Position numbers and translations under genes: made by a program
Source: Desulfovibrio sp. MES5
GTDB taxonomy: Bacteria; Desulfobacterota; Desulfovibrionia; Desulfovibrionales; Desulfovibrionaceae
Direction: 5' to 3'
DNA length: 64,000 bases
NCBI RefSeq assembly: GCF_002237645.1
Contig: NZ_MJUZ01000006.1
Location: 1 to 64,000, forward strand
Part shown: in pieces, positions 35,545 to 44,402 of the stretch
Position numbering within the stretch: the first letter of the stretch is position 1
How the letters are laid out: the number at the start of each line of letters is the position of its first letter
Notes under the pieces: model-generated
Told to the model about the DNA's origin: nothing
Seen by the model: only the letters and a program-made list of their open reading frames with translations
Databases searched by the model: none

Positions 35545-37094
35545 CGGCCCTGCCCGCCCATCTGAACTGGTGACCCAACACCCTCCGGGCGCGCTGCGGG
35601 CGGCGTGAGGGCCGGGCTTGCATGCGGCGCGGTTGGCCCGGCGGGAACAGCCGGGGCCATTCCCTGAGATGGAACTTGCTCCGATGCCGGGGCCGACGTC
35701 GGAGCCAGTACTGAAGCAGGAACAGGCGCTGACAATGCGCCATTGCCTGCGGGCGGATTCAGGCTCTGCGCCGCGCCGGTTGCTGCTCCCTGCCCGGTTG
35801 TTGAGCCGGGATACGCGGGTTGCTGCGCTGCCCCCGGGTAGGAGGCGGGCGCGCTGTTATGAGGCGCAGGCGAACCGTTGTGAGAAGAGGAAGATCCATT
35901 GTGAGGCGCTGGCGCGCCCGTGGCGGCCTGTGCGCAACGCCGGGAAAGATCACGCAATATGCCCGCCGATGTCTGCACCGAGGCCATGGCCTGCGGGTCC
36001 TGCTTGAGGCGGCGGTCAGCCCAGCGGGCCACAAAAATAAGCTCGTCATCGTCCATAGTCTGTCCGGCCCCGCGCCGGACGGCGTTCACCAGCGCCCGTT
36101 GCGCCACGGCCTGCTCTTCCAGGGAACGGCGAAACCGTGCCCCAAGGCCGTCCACGCGCAGTTGGGCCGTGTTGAGCTGGCTCTGTGAAGCTTTGGCTTC
36201 GCGCAACTGGTCGTATTCAAACACCGCCTCGGCCATCTGGCTGTTGATGCCCACCGTGTTTTGCGCCGCCGCGTCCATCTGGCGCAGGCGCGCGTCAAGG
36301 TCAGGGGTGGCGGCAACGCCTTCAAGCGCTCCGGCAAGCATCACAAAACGGCCAGCCAATGCCATGTACAACTGCTGCGTCTGTTCTGCGTTCAAATCCC
36401 TGGCCTTGGCTTCACGGGCTATATCTTCCATGAAGCGGTCCACATACAGACTGTACAGCCCTTGCAGCATGGTAGGATGAAAAGCATAGCGCAAAAGGGC
36501 GACCCTGGCCCCCGCGTCGCCGTCTCCAAGGCCGGTGAGTTTGGAACCGAAGCGCTGATTGACGCTCTGCACCGAAGTGTTGAGCGTACCGGCACGCGGG
36601 CCGGGCTTGAAACGCGAAACCAGATATGCCGCCAGGCCTTCCACAAATTGCGGGCGCACGCGACTGTCTTCCGTAACGCGCGGGGTCAGCCCTGTGGGGG
36701 GGACGACACCGTCCGGCGCGGCGGCAGTTCCGTTTCCGGCCATAGGCGCATCAGCGGGGCTGCTCACAGTTCCCTGCACATTCTGTCCGGCCAGGGTGCC
36801 CGGCGCTGTATAGGGACTCACCACCGAAGGCGGAGGCGGCGGCGGCGCGTCACGCAGAACGTCGCCCACGCCAGCCAGGGGCGTGCCGCTGGTGGCGTTG
36901 TCGATAACGGCGGCTGCCTGATCGCGCCAGTGGTCGCGCGTGTCTTTATCACGCGTAAGCCAATAGGCGGCCCCGCCCACCAGCAGCACCGCCAGCAGGG
37001 CCAGAACCACCACCTTGCGCCCGCCCTTGCCCGGAGCAGGATCAGGAAGATTGATAATACCCGGCACTCCGGGTTCATTTTTTTCCAGTTTCAT
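35541..37094 (-). CDS. Membrane-anchored periplasmic protein of unknown function
   Basis: 517 aa. A short cytoplasmic N-terminus precedes one membrane segment (VVVLALLAVLLVGGAAYWL). Two long Pro/Ala/Gly-rich linkers (about residues 85-140 and 385-515) flank a helical core (VNQRFGSKLTGLGDGDAGAR, LQGLYSLYVDRFMEDIAREA, LNAEQTQQLYMALAGRFV). I do not recognise the core. The ATG at 37094 has AAGGAG 7 bases before it, so the 32-residue extension to 37190 is rejected. It is the first gene of a three-gene overlapping block with cobU, but nothing in it suggests a B12 role. Confidence 0.72.
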   Translation of the reverse strand: MKLEKNEPGVPGIINLPDPAPGKGGRKVVVLALLAVLLVGGAAYWLTRDKDTRDHWRDQAAAVIDNATSGTPLAGVGDVLRDAPPPPPPSVVSPYTAPGTLAGQNVQGTVSSPADAPMAGNGTAAAPDGVVPPTGLTPRVTEDSRVRPQFVEGLAAYLVSRFKPGPRAGTLNTSVQSVNQRFGSKLTGLGDGDAGARVALLRYAFHPTMLQGLYSLYVDRFMEDIAREAKARDLNAEQTQQLYMALAGRFVMLAGALEGVAATPDLDARLRQMDAAAQNTVGINSQMAEAVFEYDQLREAKASQSQLNTAQLRVDGLGARFRRSLEEQAVAQRALVNAVRRGAGQTMDDDELIFVARWADRRLKQDPQAMASVQTSAGILRDLSRRCAQAATGAPAPHNGSSSSHNGSPAPHNSAPASYPGAAQQPAYPGSTTGQGAATGAAQSLNPPAGNGALSAPVPASVLAPTSAPASEQVPSQGMAPAVPAGPTAPHASPALTPPAARPEGVGSPVQMGGQGR

Positions 37095-37371
37095 GCGCAA
37101 CTCCTTCAACAGCGGCGTGCGAAAAAACATATGATCACACTGAGGCGCAAAGCCCCTCGCAGGGCGCTTTCGGCCCCGCAGGTCACCCATATGCGGGCTC
37201 TTACCGCTTTGCTGATGCTAGCATTGCTTTTCGGGGCTGTGAAGATATTTTCTAGACTCTCCGGGGCCGGAACGGTGGCGAACAGCAACACATTGCACCT
37301 GGCAACAGGGCGGGCTATAGTGCGGCTCTGTTCGCTCTTACTGTTTTCTACCTACTACCCAAGAGGCTCGC

Positions 37372-38172
37372 ATGTTGAATCCTCCTAACATTCTCACTAT
37401 TGCCGGGTCCGACTCCGGCGGCGGTGCGGGCATACAGGCAGACCTGAAAACCATTATGGCCATGGGCGGCTACGGCATGAGCGTCATTACTGCTCTTACC
37501 GCCCAAAACGGCCTGGGCGTCACGGGCATACACGCCCCTGACCCCGATTTCGTGGCTCTGCAGCTGCACACTGTGCTTGACGGCTTTTCCATAGCGGCCG
37601 CCAAGACAGGCATGCTTTTTTCCGCTCCCATCATCAGGGCGATAGCTTCCATACTGCGGCAGCGCAATTTTCCTCTGGTCGTGGACCCGGTTTCCGTAAG
37701 CCAGAGCGGCAGCAATCTTTTGCATGAAGACGCCGTCAGCGCGCTCATCAGTGACATAATTCCCGGCTGCGACCTGCTGACGCCCAACAGGCCCGAAGCC
37801 GAAATGCTGACCAATACGACCATAGACACCTTTGAAGACGCCGCGGCCGCTGGCGAAAAGCTGCTGCAAATGGGCGCAAGGGCCGTGCTTATCAAGGGCG
37901 GCCATATGGAAAGCAGTGTTGTGGTCACGGACTGCCTGTGCATCGAAGGCGAGGCCCCCAAGGCCTTGCCCCAGGCCAAGGTAGACACGACAAACAACCA
38001 TGGCACGGGCTGCACGCTTTCTGCGGCCATCGCGGTGGGGCTTGGCAAGGGGCTGCCCCTGCAGGTGGCCGTGACACGCGCGCAGGAGTACCTTAACCTC
38101 GCCCTGCGCCGCAGCTACAGCCCCGGCAAGGGAGCCGGGCCGGTCAACCATGCGGCGGCCCTGAACGTCTAG
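37372..38172 (+). CDS. thiD: Hydroxymethylpyrimidine (phosphate) kinase ThiD
   Basis: 266 aa, the usual length. [21 protein letters not shown] is the substrate-binding start of the family, followed by [42 protein letters not shown] and the anion-hole motif [14 protein letters not shown]. The enzyme phosphorylates HMP and HMP-phosphate for thiamine synthesis in the cytoplasm. It has AGAGG before the ATG and is divergently oriented to 35541-37094. No thiamine-pyrophosphate riboswitch is visible upstream and no other thi gene is in the window. Confidence 0.95.
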   Translation: MLNPPNILTIAGSDSGGGAGIQADLKTIMAMGGYGMSVITALTAQNGLGVTGIHAPDPDFVALQLHTVLDGFSIAAAKTGMLFSAPIIRAIASILRQRNFPLVVDPVSVSQSGSNLLHEDAVSALISDIIPGCDLLTPNRPEAEMLTNTTIDTFEDAAAAGEKLLQMGARAVLIKGGHMESSVVVTDCLCIEGEAPKALPQAKVDTTNNHGTGCTLSAAIAVGLGKGLPLQVAVTRAQEYLNLALRRSYSPGKGAGPVNHAAALNV

Positions 38173-38296
38173 AGCAGTTAACGCTTGAAATGCTCGCCAC
38201 GCAGGCAAAAGCCTGCCTGCCCGCATTTCGTGGCAAGGATTTTCAAAAAAATCCCTGCAGAGCAGTTAACTCATTTTATTCGCAACCTGCTCTAGC
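38171..38296. repeat. Dispersed intergenic repeat (GAGCAGTTAAC family)
   Basis: The most complete copy: it opens AGAGCAGTTAACGC, contains GGCAAAAGCCTGCCTGCC and GGCAAGGATTTTCAAAAAAA, and closes AGAGCAGTTAACTCATT. The two GAGCAGTTAAC blocks bracket the element as direct repeats. It starts at the thiD stop codon. The remaining 38297-38627 has no gene I can support. Confidence 0.82.
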
Positions 38297-38627
38297 TGAC
38301 CAGAATCTGAAAAACAGGCCGGAGTTTGCGGCGCACAGGCGTGTCGGCCCTTTCACGCTTTTACCGTCGTTTGCTTTCTCTATCATTATATATAGAAGGC
38401 AGAGCGGCGGTTGGAGCGACACTTTGCTGGCGACAGCCCGTTATGGTTGCAGTTATGGCCGCTCTCATGGCCGCCGTGTCGTAAGAGCTTTTCGCATGGC
38501 ACGCGCGCCGCGAAAAGCAGGGGACAGTTATGCGCGCGAACAGGTTGCGCGCAAACCGGCCACAGCTTGGCCCGCTGTTTGCACTTGATGAAAACGGATG
38601 CCCCGCAGGTGTCAAAAAAAAGGCGGT

Positions 38628-39071
38628 ATGCGCGTGCCCTTCCGTTTCAAGATGCAAAAAGTGCTGGATTACCGGGAACAGCTGGAAGAAGAGGCCAAGG
38701 TCAACCTGGCCATTCAGCGTACCCGGCTGGCCGAAGCCCAGGACCGTCTGGACAAGATCAAGGCCGAGCTGCGCCAGGCCGAAGACCGCCTTGTGGGCGC
38801 TGTTCTTATGGATGCCGCCGAACGCTGGCTGCTTGAGCAGTACGTCAAAGGCCTGCGAGGCGACGCCGCGCACGAAGCCATCCAGGTGCGCATGCTGGAA
38901 CAACTGGCTGAAGAAGCCCGCAAACTGCTGGCCGAACGCGCCATCGACAAAAAACTGCTGGAAAAGCTCAAGGAAAGGCAAAAGCAGCACTATGTCCGTG
39001 AGGAACAATTGAAGGAGCAACGCACCAATGACGAAACAGCCACCCTCCGCTACAAAGCTCCGACTCTCTAA
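38628..39071 (+). CDS. fliJ: Flagellar export protein FliJ
   Basis: 147 aa, almost entirely a charged coiled coil: FRFKMQKVLDYREQLEEEAK is the FliJ N-terminal signature and heptads continue to the end. FliJ is the soluble stalk of the flagellar type III export ATPase. The start at 38628 is chosen for the family N-terminus; a weak GGCGG lies before it. It overlaps the next, MotE-like gene by 44 bases. Other flagellar genes are not in the window. Confidence 0.88.
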   Translation: MRVPFRFKMQKVLDYREQLEEEAKVNLAIQRTRLAEAQDRLDKIKAELRQAEDRLVGAVLMDAAERWLLEQYVKGLRGDAAHEAIQVRMLEQLAEEARKLLAERAIDKKLLEKLKERQKQHYVREEQLKEQRTNDETATLRYKAPTL

Positions 39072-40383
39072 GCTGTTCCGCTGGCTGGCGGTGCTTTGCT
39101 TCATCAAGCTTTCCATGCTGTGCATGCTGCTTCTTGACGTTCCCCTGCCTTCATGGCTTGGGGGCGCGCCGTCGCAAACGGCCTTTGTTCCTCCGGCGGA
39201 CCCGCTTTCCGAGGCCGCCGTTATGGACAAGCTGACAGCGCTTGTGGCGGCCAGCCGTCAGGAAAACGACAAAACCGCCGAACCCGTGGATCTGCCCGCA
39301 ACGCCGCAGCATGCCGCTGGCGCACCTGTCGTGCCTGCGGCTCCTGACGCGGGGGGTAAATCCCAAAGCGCGCCCGTTGACCGGCTTGCCAAAGATCAGG
39401 CCCATGCGCCGCAGGGTTCTGCCGCAGCCAGAATGGCGGCTGCTGCGCAACCGCATGGCGCTGCCTCGCGGGGACGCGTTATGGATGCGGACGCCCTGCC
39501 CTCGCCCATGGTGCCAGCGGGAGTCTCCCCCATCAGCCACGCCGCCGAGCAGCAACTTTTCACCCCGCCCGACATCAGCCAGCCCGCGCCCCTGCCTGCG
39601 CCGCTGGCCCAGCCGGGCATCAGCGCGCCAGCGCATGCCAGCTCTGCCGCCGCAACCGCCGCGTCAAAAAGTTCTGGCGAACACAGCTGGCTTGACGCCC
39701 TTGGCCGTTTGCCCATCCCGACCCTCGGCAGTGTGCAGGCCGCCCACGCGGCCGCCCAGGATATGCCCGTGCCGCAAACGCCGCCCCTGGGTCAGACAAC
39801 GCCCTTTGCTCCCGCCGCGCAGACCGCGCCCTATTCACTGCCCGGAGCCCCGGATATTCCGTCCAACATCCCCCGAGGTCAGGGTGCGGACGGCGCGCCC
39901 CTGCCGCCGCGCGGCGCTTCGGGTTTTGGCGATTCAAACACGGGCAGCGTCCCTGCCCTGCCCATGAGCAGCCAGACAGGCGTACCCACGCCACCGGCCC
40001 CTTCCGTACGCCCCACGCAAACGCCCACTGACCCCAATATCAAGGCGCAGGAACTGGCCCGCGAGCAGCAGGACATTCTCATGCTGCGCCAGCAGATGGA
40101 TCAGCGCCTCAAGGACATGCAGAACGCCGAACAGAAAATGAAGGACATGATCCGCGAAGCGCGCGGCATTGAGGATGAAAAAATCCGCCGACTCGTGCTC
40201 ACCTATACCCAGATGAAGCCCAAGGCCGCCGCCAAGGCGCTGGAAAGTATGGATGAACGTGTAGCGGTACGCATCCTTACCGGCATGTCGCCCAAGCAGT
40301 CGGGGGACATTCTCACCTACGTCAATCCGGCCAAGACAGCCAAACTGACGGAAATCATCACCCGCATGAAGTTGCCGGAATAA
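39028..40383 (+). CDS. MotE-like flagellar chaperone with MgtE-N domain
   Basis: 451 aa. One N-terminal membrane segment (FRWLAVLCFIKLSMLCMLLL) is followed by about 280 residues of Ala/Pro-rich low complexity, a coiled coil (LAREQQDILMLRQQMDQRLK) and a C-terminal MgtE intracellular-N-type domain (YTQMKPKAAAKALESMDERV, ILTGMSPKQSGDILTYVNP). Proteins of this layout behind fliJ are MotE-like, acting as periplasmic chaperones of flagellar motor parts. The low-complexity region is far longer than usual. Its stop overlaps the truA start. Confidence 0.8.
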   Translation: MTKQPPSATKLRLSKLFRWLAVLCFIKLSMLCMLLLDVPLPSWLGGAPSQTAFVPPADPLSEAAVMDKLTALVAASRQENDKTAEPVDLPATPQHAAGAPVVPAAPDAGGKSQSAPVDRLAKDQAHAPQGSAAARMAAAAQPHGAASRGRVMDADALPSPMVPAGVSPISHAAEQQLFTPPDISQPAPLPAPLAQPGISAPAHASSAAATAASKSSGEHSWLDALGRLPIPTLGSVQAAHAAAQDMPVPQTPPLGQTTPFAPAAQTAPYSLPGAPDIPSNIPRGQGADGAPLPPRGASGFGDSNTGSVPALPMSSQTGVPTPPAPSVRPTQTPTDPNIKAQELAREQQDILMLRQQMDQRLKDMQNAEQKMKDMIREARGIEDEKIRRLVLTYTQMKPKAAAKALESMDERVAVRILTGMSPKQSGDILTYVNPAKTAKLTEIITRMKLPE

Positions 40384-41168
40384 TGCGTCTCCGACTTCTC
40401 ATTTCCTACGTGGGCACGGGCTACAGCGGCTGGCAGATTCAGGAAAAGCCCAAGCCTCCGCCGACCATTCAGGGCGCGCTTGAAGCCGCCCTGCTGCAAA
40501 TCGCGGGACAGCACGTGCGCGTACATGGCTCGGGCCGCACCGATTCCGGCGTACACGCGCATGGGCAGGTGGCGCATTGCGATGTGCCTGACGCCCGCGC
40601 GGGGATTGACTGGCGGCACAGCCTCAATGCGGTGCTTCCGCGCGATATCCGCGTTCTGGAAGCAGTGCAGGCAGCTCCTGATTTTCACGCGCGCAAAGAC
40701 GCCCTGCGCAAAACCTATGTCTATCAATTCTGGCAGGACCGCCGCTTTATGCCGCCCCAACTCCGCCCCTTTGCGTGGAACTGCGGGCCGCTGGATCAGG
40801 ACGCCATGCGCAGCGCCATTCCATACTTGCTTGGCACGCACGACTTCGCCGGGCTGCGCAATGCGGGCACTGATGTGGAAAACACCGAGCGCACCCTGCT
40901 GGACGCCCGTCTGGAACAACTGCCCCCCTGCGAATTTTATCCGCCCCACGCGCCCATGCTTCGCCTTGCCGTCACGGCTGACGGCTTTTTAAAGCAGATG
41001 GTGCGCAACATGGCTGGTCTTCTGGCCGCCTGCGGCCAGGGCAAGATGCAGGCAGAGCAGATACCCGCCCTGCTGGCGGCCCATGACCGACGGGCGCTGC
41101 CCTCGGTGACGGCCCCCCCTGAAGGGCTGGCGCTTGCCTGCGTGCACTACGCTGCGGACCTGACCTGA
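40383..41168 (+). CDS. truA: tRNA pseudouridine(38-40) synthase TruA
   Basis: 261 aa. It opens MRLRLLISYVGTGYSGWQIQ and has the catalytic aspartate in GSGRTDSGVHAHGQVAH, then NAVLPRDIRV, DFHARKDALRKTYVYQF and GFLKQMVRNMAGLL, all conserved in TruA. It makes pseudouridine at positions 38-40 of the tRNA anticodon arm. Its ATG overlaps the previous stop by one base, so it is the last gene of the fliJ block. A strong terminator follows at 41266. Confidence 0.95.
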   Translation: MRLRLLISYVGTGYSGWQIQEKPKPPPTIQGALEAALLQIAGQHVRVHGSGRTDSGVHAHGQVAHCDVPDARAGIDWRHSLNAVLPRDIRVLEAVQAAPDFHARKDALRKTYVYQFWQDRRFMPPQLRPFAWNCGPLDQDAMRSAIPYLLGTHDFAGLRNAGTDVENTERTLLDARLEQLPPCEFYPPHAPMLRLAVTADGFLKQMVRNMAGLLAACGQGKMQAEQIPALLAAHDRRALPSVTAPPEGLALACVHYAADLT

Positions 41169-41265
41169 CCACTGGGATTTAGGCCGCACGCAATCCACAG
41201 GCATCAGCCAGATGCCCGAAAACCGGCACGTGCTGTCCCCCGTAAACCCTCCGGCCTGACTTTTT

Positions 41266-41321
41266 CAGGAGCCGTTCCCCATTGCGATGTCTGTTCGCAA
41301 TGGGGTGCGGCTCCTGCTTTT
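41266..41321 (+). terminator. Intrinsic terminator after truA
   Basis: Arms CAGGAGCCG and CGGCTCCTG, with inner arms TCCCCATTGCGA and TCGCAATGGGG, followed by CTTTT. About 20 paired bases make this one of the strongest hairpins in the window. Confidence 0.85.
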
Positions 41322-41943
41322 GCCCGTGGCTGCAGGCGTTATGGCAGCGCCGTGTTTGCCGCAGCCGCCAGACGGCCTCAACGCGAGCCGAAGATCACAG
41401 CAGATGGCTGCGGCAAGGGCAAGGCTCCTTTCGCACAAGCCAGGGCAGTGCCCACAACCCGGCATTCACGCTATCTCTTCATCTCACTCTGGTGAAACCC
41501 GATAGCCTGCAATGGCGCTCTAATGACTTTATAATTATAGAATATAGCATATATAAACATAAAACTATTATTTAGTAGTTTTGTCTGACAACTCCGCAGA
41601 CAAAACCGTCCCTCTGCTTGTGTGGAGCAAAATGCCCCTGTCACAGACCTGGCCCATCATTGTAACACCCTGCGTAACACCCTGCCGGGGCAGACAATAC
41701 AAGCACGTGAATTCGGCCTTAATTTTTTCGGCGAGTGCCAAAAAATTATACCAATGGTATCATGAATGTAACATACTGAATTTATAGAGCCCTTTAATTT
41801 TTTATCCGCGTGCAGGCAAAAAAATTCAGCAACCAAGAAAAAAATTATTGCGTGAAAAAACTTTAACATAACGATTTAATAGAAGTTTTTTATTTTTTAT
41901 TTTTTTTAATCCCAAGAGGGTTAAAATTTTTGCACGATAATGC
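41322..41943. other. AT-rich gap before the porin, with small palindromes
   Basis: No convincing gene. Bases 41578-41606 hold a perfect ten-base stem (GTTTTGTCTG/CAGACAAAAC), and 41748-41760 is the palindrome ATACCAATGGTAT. From 41740 onward the DNA is very AT-rich, in keeping with an upstream element of a strong promoter. The palindromes may be operators of the porin gene; this is inference. Confidence 0.45.
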
Positions 41944-41972
41944 TTGCAATGTGCTCGAGGCTTTTCTATAGT
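41944..41972 (+). promoter_or_regulatory. Sigma70-type promoter of the porin gene
   Basis: TTGCAA at 41944-41949 and TATAGT at 41967-41972 are separated by exactly 17 bases. Transcription would start near 41980, leaving a leader of about 70 bases. AT-rich upstream DNA fits a strong promoter. Confidence 0.65.
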
Positions 41973-42052
41973 TGGCCCGAAGCGGACATCCGCTCCACAG
42001 GCGTGTACAGTAACAACGTGCCCTGACTGGGCAAAATAAAGGAAGGTTAACC

Positions 42053-43591
42053 ATGAAAAAGATCGCTACTCTTCTGTTGGCGGCCGGTCTGGTGTTCGGC
42101 GCTGCCACAGGCGCCAGCGCCATTGACTTCAAGGCCAAGGGCCAGTGGATCATGAGCTTTGACTACGGCCAGAACGGCAGCTTCACCGGCGGCAATGGCC
42201 GCACCGGCTACAACAGCAGTGAAGACGAGTTCGAAGCCAACCAGCGCGTTCGCCTGCAGTTGGACGCCGTGGCTTCCGAATCCCTGTCCGGTACCGTGTT
42301 CTTCGAAATCGGCAAGACCACCTGGGGCAAGGCTGGCAGCAATGACAAGCCTTCCGGTGGCGCTCTTGGCGCTGACGACAACAACTCCATCAAGCTGAAG
42401 AACGCCTACATCGACTGGCTCGTTCCCCAGACCGACCTGAAGATCCGCATGGGTATTCAGGGTATCGCTCTGCCCAGCTTCACCACTGAAAGCCAGGTCT
42501 TCAACGACGACGTGGCCGGCATCACCGCCTCCTATCAGTTCAACGAAAACGTTGGCGTGACCGCGCTGTGGGCCCGCCCCTACAACGACAACTACAATAC
42601 GGCCAACAGCGGCACCAAGAGCAACTACATGGACAACGTTGACGTTGCCGCCCTGCTCGTGCCCCTGACCTTTGACGGCGTGAAAGTGACCCCCTGGGTC
42701 ATGTACGCTGCCATCGGCCCCAACGCCTTCCGTAGTGACACTGGCTACCTCACCAACTTTGCTGGCACCTCGGGCAAGTTCCCCAAGGCTGGCATGGTTC
42801 CCGTGGGCGGCGCTCACCACAAGGACGGCAGCCTTGCTACCAAGAAGCTCGGCGAATACGGCAACACCATTTGGGCTGGCCTGACCGGCGAAGTGACCAT
42901 GTTTGACCCCATCCGCATCGCGTGGGATGTCAACTACGGTTCCGCCAGCTATGACGACAGCCGCCTCAACCGTTCCGGTTGGCTGGCTTCTCTGCTCGCC
43001 GAATACAAGCTTGACTGGGCCATCCCCGGCATCTACGGCTGGTACGGCTCCGGCGACGACAGCAACCCCGCCAACGGCTCCGAGCGTATGCCCAGCCTGA
43101 GCGTGAACAACATCAACAACGCCTTCTCGAACTTTGCCTTCAACGGCAACCCCTACATCGCTCGTGAAGCCACCCTTGGCTACAGCATGGCTGGCACCTG
43201 GGGCGTGGGCGCTCGCTTGAAGGACATGAGCTTCGTGGAAAACCTGAAGCACACCCTTCGCGTGAACCTCATCGGCGGCACCAACAGCACGACCATGGCC
43301 AAAAAGATGTCCAACAGCTGGGGCGGCGGCAACCTTGCTGCTAACAGCGGCGGAAGCGGCACGGCTGGCATGGATCCCCTGTACATGACCACCCAGGACT
43401 ACGCCATGGAAATTGGCCTGACCAACGCTTACAAGATGTATGACAACTTCACCATCATGCTTGACGCCGCCTACCTGGCTACCTGGCTTGACCAGTCCAA
43501 GTCCGTGTGGGGCAACAGCAAGATGAACGGCAAGTCCGACGAAGTGCGTGATCCCTGGAACGTCAACGTGAGCTTCGTGTACTCTTTCTAA
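42053..43591 (+). CDS. Outer-membrane porin, Desulfovibrio homotrimeric type
   Basis: 512 aa. The signal peptide MKKIATLLLAAGLVFGAATG precedes IDFKAKGQWIMSFDYGQNGS. The mature protein alternates aromatic and small residues in beta strands and ends NVNVSFVYSF, with a C-terminal Phe that suits outer-membrane barrel assembly. It resembles the abundant porins of Desulfovibrio such as D. vulgaris DVU0799. AAGGAAGG lies before the ATG. Codon choice is very uniform (AAC, AAG, GGC), as in highly expressed genes. It is monocistronic, with its own promoter and terminator. Confidence 0.92.
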   Translation: MKKIATLLLAAGLVFGAATGASAIDFKAKGQWIMSFDYGQNGSFTGGNGRTGYNSSEDEFEANQRVRLQLDAVASESLSGTVFFEIGKTTWGKAGSNDKPSGGALGADDNNSIKLKNAYIDWLVPQTDLKIRMGIQGIALPSFTTESQVFNDDVAGITASYQFNENVGVTALWARPYNDNYNTANSGTKSNYMDNVDVAALLVPLTFDGVKVTPWVMYAAIGPNAFRSDTGYLTNFAGTSGKFPKAGMVPVGGAHHKDGSLATKKLGEYGNTIWAGLTGEVTMFDPIRIAWDVNYGSASYDDSRLNRSGWLASLLAEYKLDWAIPGIYGWYGSGDDSNPANGSERMPSLSVNNINNAFSNFAFNGNPYIAREATLGYSMAGTWGVGARLKDMSFVENLKHTLRVNLIGGTNSTTMAKKMSNSWGGGNLAANSGGSGTAGMDPLYMTTQDYAMEIGLTNAYKMYDNFTIMLDAAYLATWLDQSKSVWGNSKMNGKSDEVRDPWNVNVSFVYSF

Positions 43592-43616
43592 GAGAACAGA
43601 ACTCAAGTTTCTTTAT

Positions 43617-43645
43617 AAAGGGGAGCCTTGCGGCTCCCCTTTTTC
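43617..43645 (+). terminator. Intrinsic terminator of the porin gene
   Basis: AAGGGGAGCC/GGCTCCCCTT with a TTGC loop, then a run of T. It begins 26 bases after the stop codon. Confidence 0.9.
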
Positions 43646-43799
43646 TGTTTATGGCTTCAGCCAGTTGGGCACGCAAGCGCGGCATGCCCCTAAGTCCTCC
43701 CATACCCCAGACAAAATCCCCCAGGAGCGCCATAGAGCATGTTACCGCTGGAAAACTGTACATGCGCTAATGCTGCACGAAAGTGCCGCGCCGCCACAA

Positions 43800-44056
43800 C
43801 GTGGCGTGGATTCAGCCGAACTTTAGCCGTTGCGACGAAGGAAGCTACGGATGCTTCAAGCGTTGTGGCGCAGGCTTAAAGCGTTGTGATGTAAGAAACT
43901 ACGCTTGAAGACAGCATACGTAAAAACACGGCCTGTCCCATACAATCGCTGTCGCCATCCGTAGCGATGCTGTCCTGCCCCGTAAGACGGTCCGTCAACG
44001 GTTCAGGCAAGCCCTGCGGGCAATTGCTGCCGCAACGACAGCAATTACTTAATTGC
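43800..44056. repeat. Inverted copy of a dispersed 170-base repeat
   Basis: About 43860-44030 is the reverse complement of 25660-25850, including CAGGCAAGCCCTGC and the CGTAGCGATGCTGTCCTGCC stretch, with scattered changes. Short units such as TTTAGCCGTTGCGACG also occur here and in the adjacent tandem array. Bases 43646-43800 show nothing I can identify. Confidence 0.78.
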
Positions 44057-44057
44057 A

Positions 44058-44256
44058 CGGACAGCCTACTGATGGCTGTCGCTGCTTTAGCCGTTGCGAC
44101 GGAGGAAGTTACGGATAAAGACAGCAATTGGTTAAGTGATCGGACAGCCTACTGATGGCTATCGCTGCTTTAGCCGTTGCGACGGAGGAAGTTACGGATA
44201 AAGACAGCAATTGGTTAAGTGATCGGACAGCCTACTGATGGCTATCGCTGTCCGTA
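44058..44256. repeat. 83-base tandem repeat, about 2.4 copies
   Basis: Copies start at 44058, 44141 and 44224, each with CGGACAGCCTACTGATGGCT. The first two complete units differ by one base or so. Each unit contains GACAGC-type and AGCCATCAG-type inverted parts that may form hairpins. The array lies 150 bases before uvrC and ends in CGCTGTCCGTAAG. Confidence 0.88.
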
Positions 44257-44402
44257 AGCGGCAAAGGCCCGATAACGGCTAGCGCAAATCGCATTTTGGG
44301 GCTGAATGAACACCTTGAAATGCGAAGCAGTTCAAAGTTGCTCTGGTCTGGCCCCCTGGCAGCCCATTCCTTTTTGTTGGCAAGTTGGGCAAGGGTGGTT
44401 AT

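Noticed and set aside
37191-37371. TPP riboswitch before thiD or cobalamin riboswitch near cobU
   Set aside because: I could not find the conserved core elements of either; upstream leaders are short.
12780-38296. Direct repeats flanking the phage-like region as possible att sites
   Set aside because: The best flanking match (GAGCAGTTAACTCATT at about 12815 and 38262) belongs to a dispersed family with copies inside the region and elsewhere, so it is not specific evidence of integration.
43860-44256. CRISPR array before uvrC
   Set aside because: The units are 83-base whole tandem repeats without conserved short repeats and unique spacers, and no cas gene is near.
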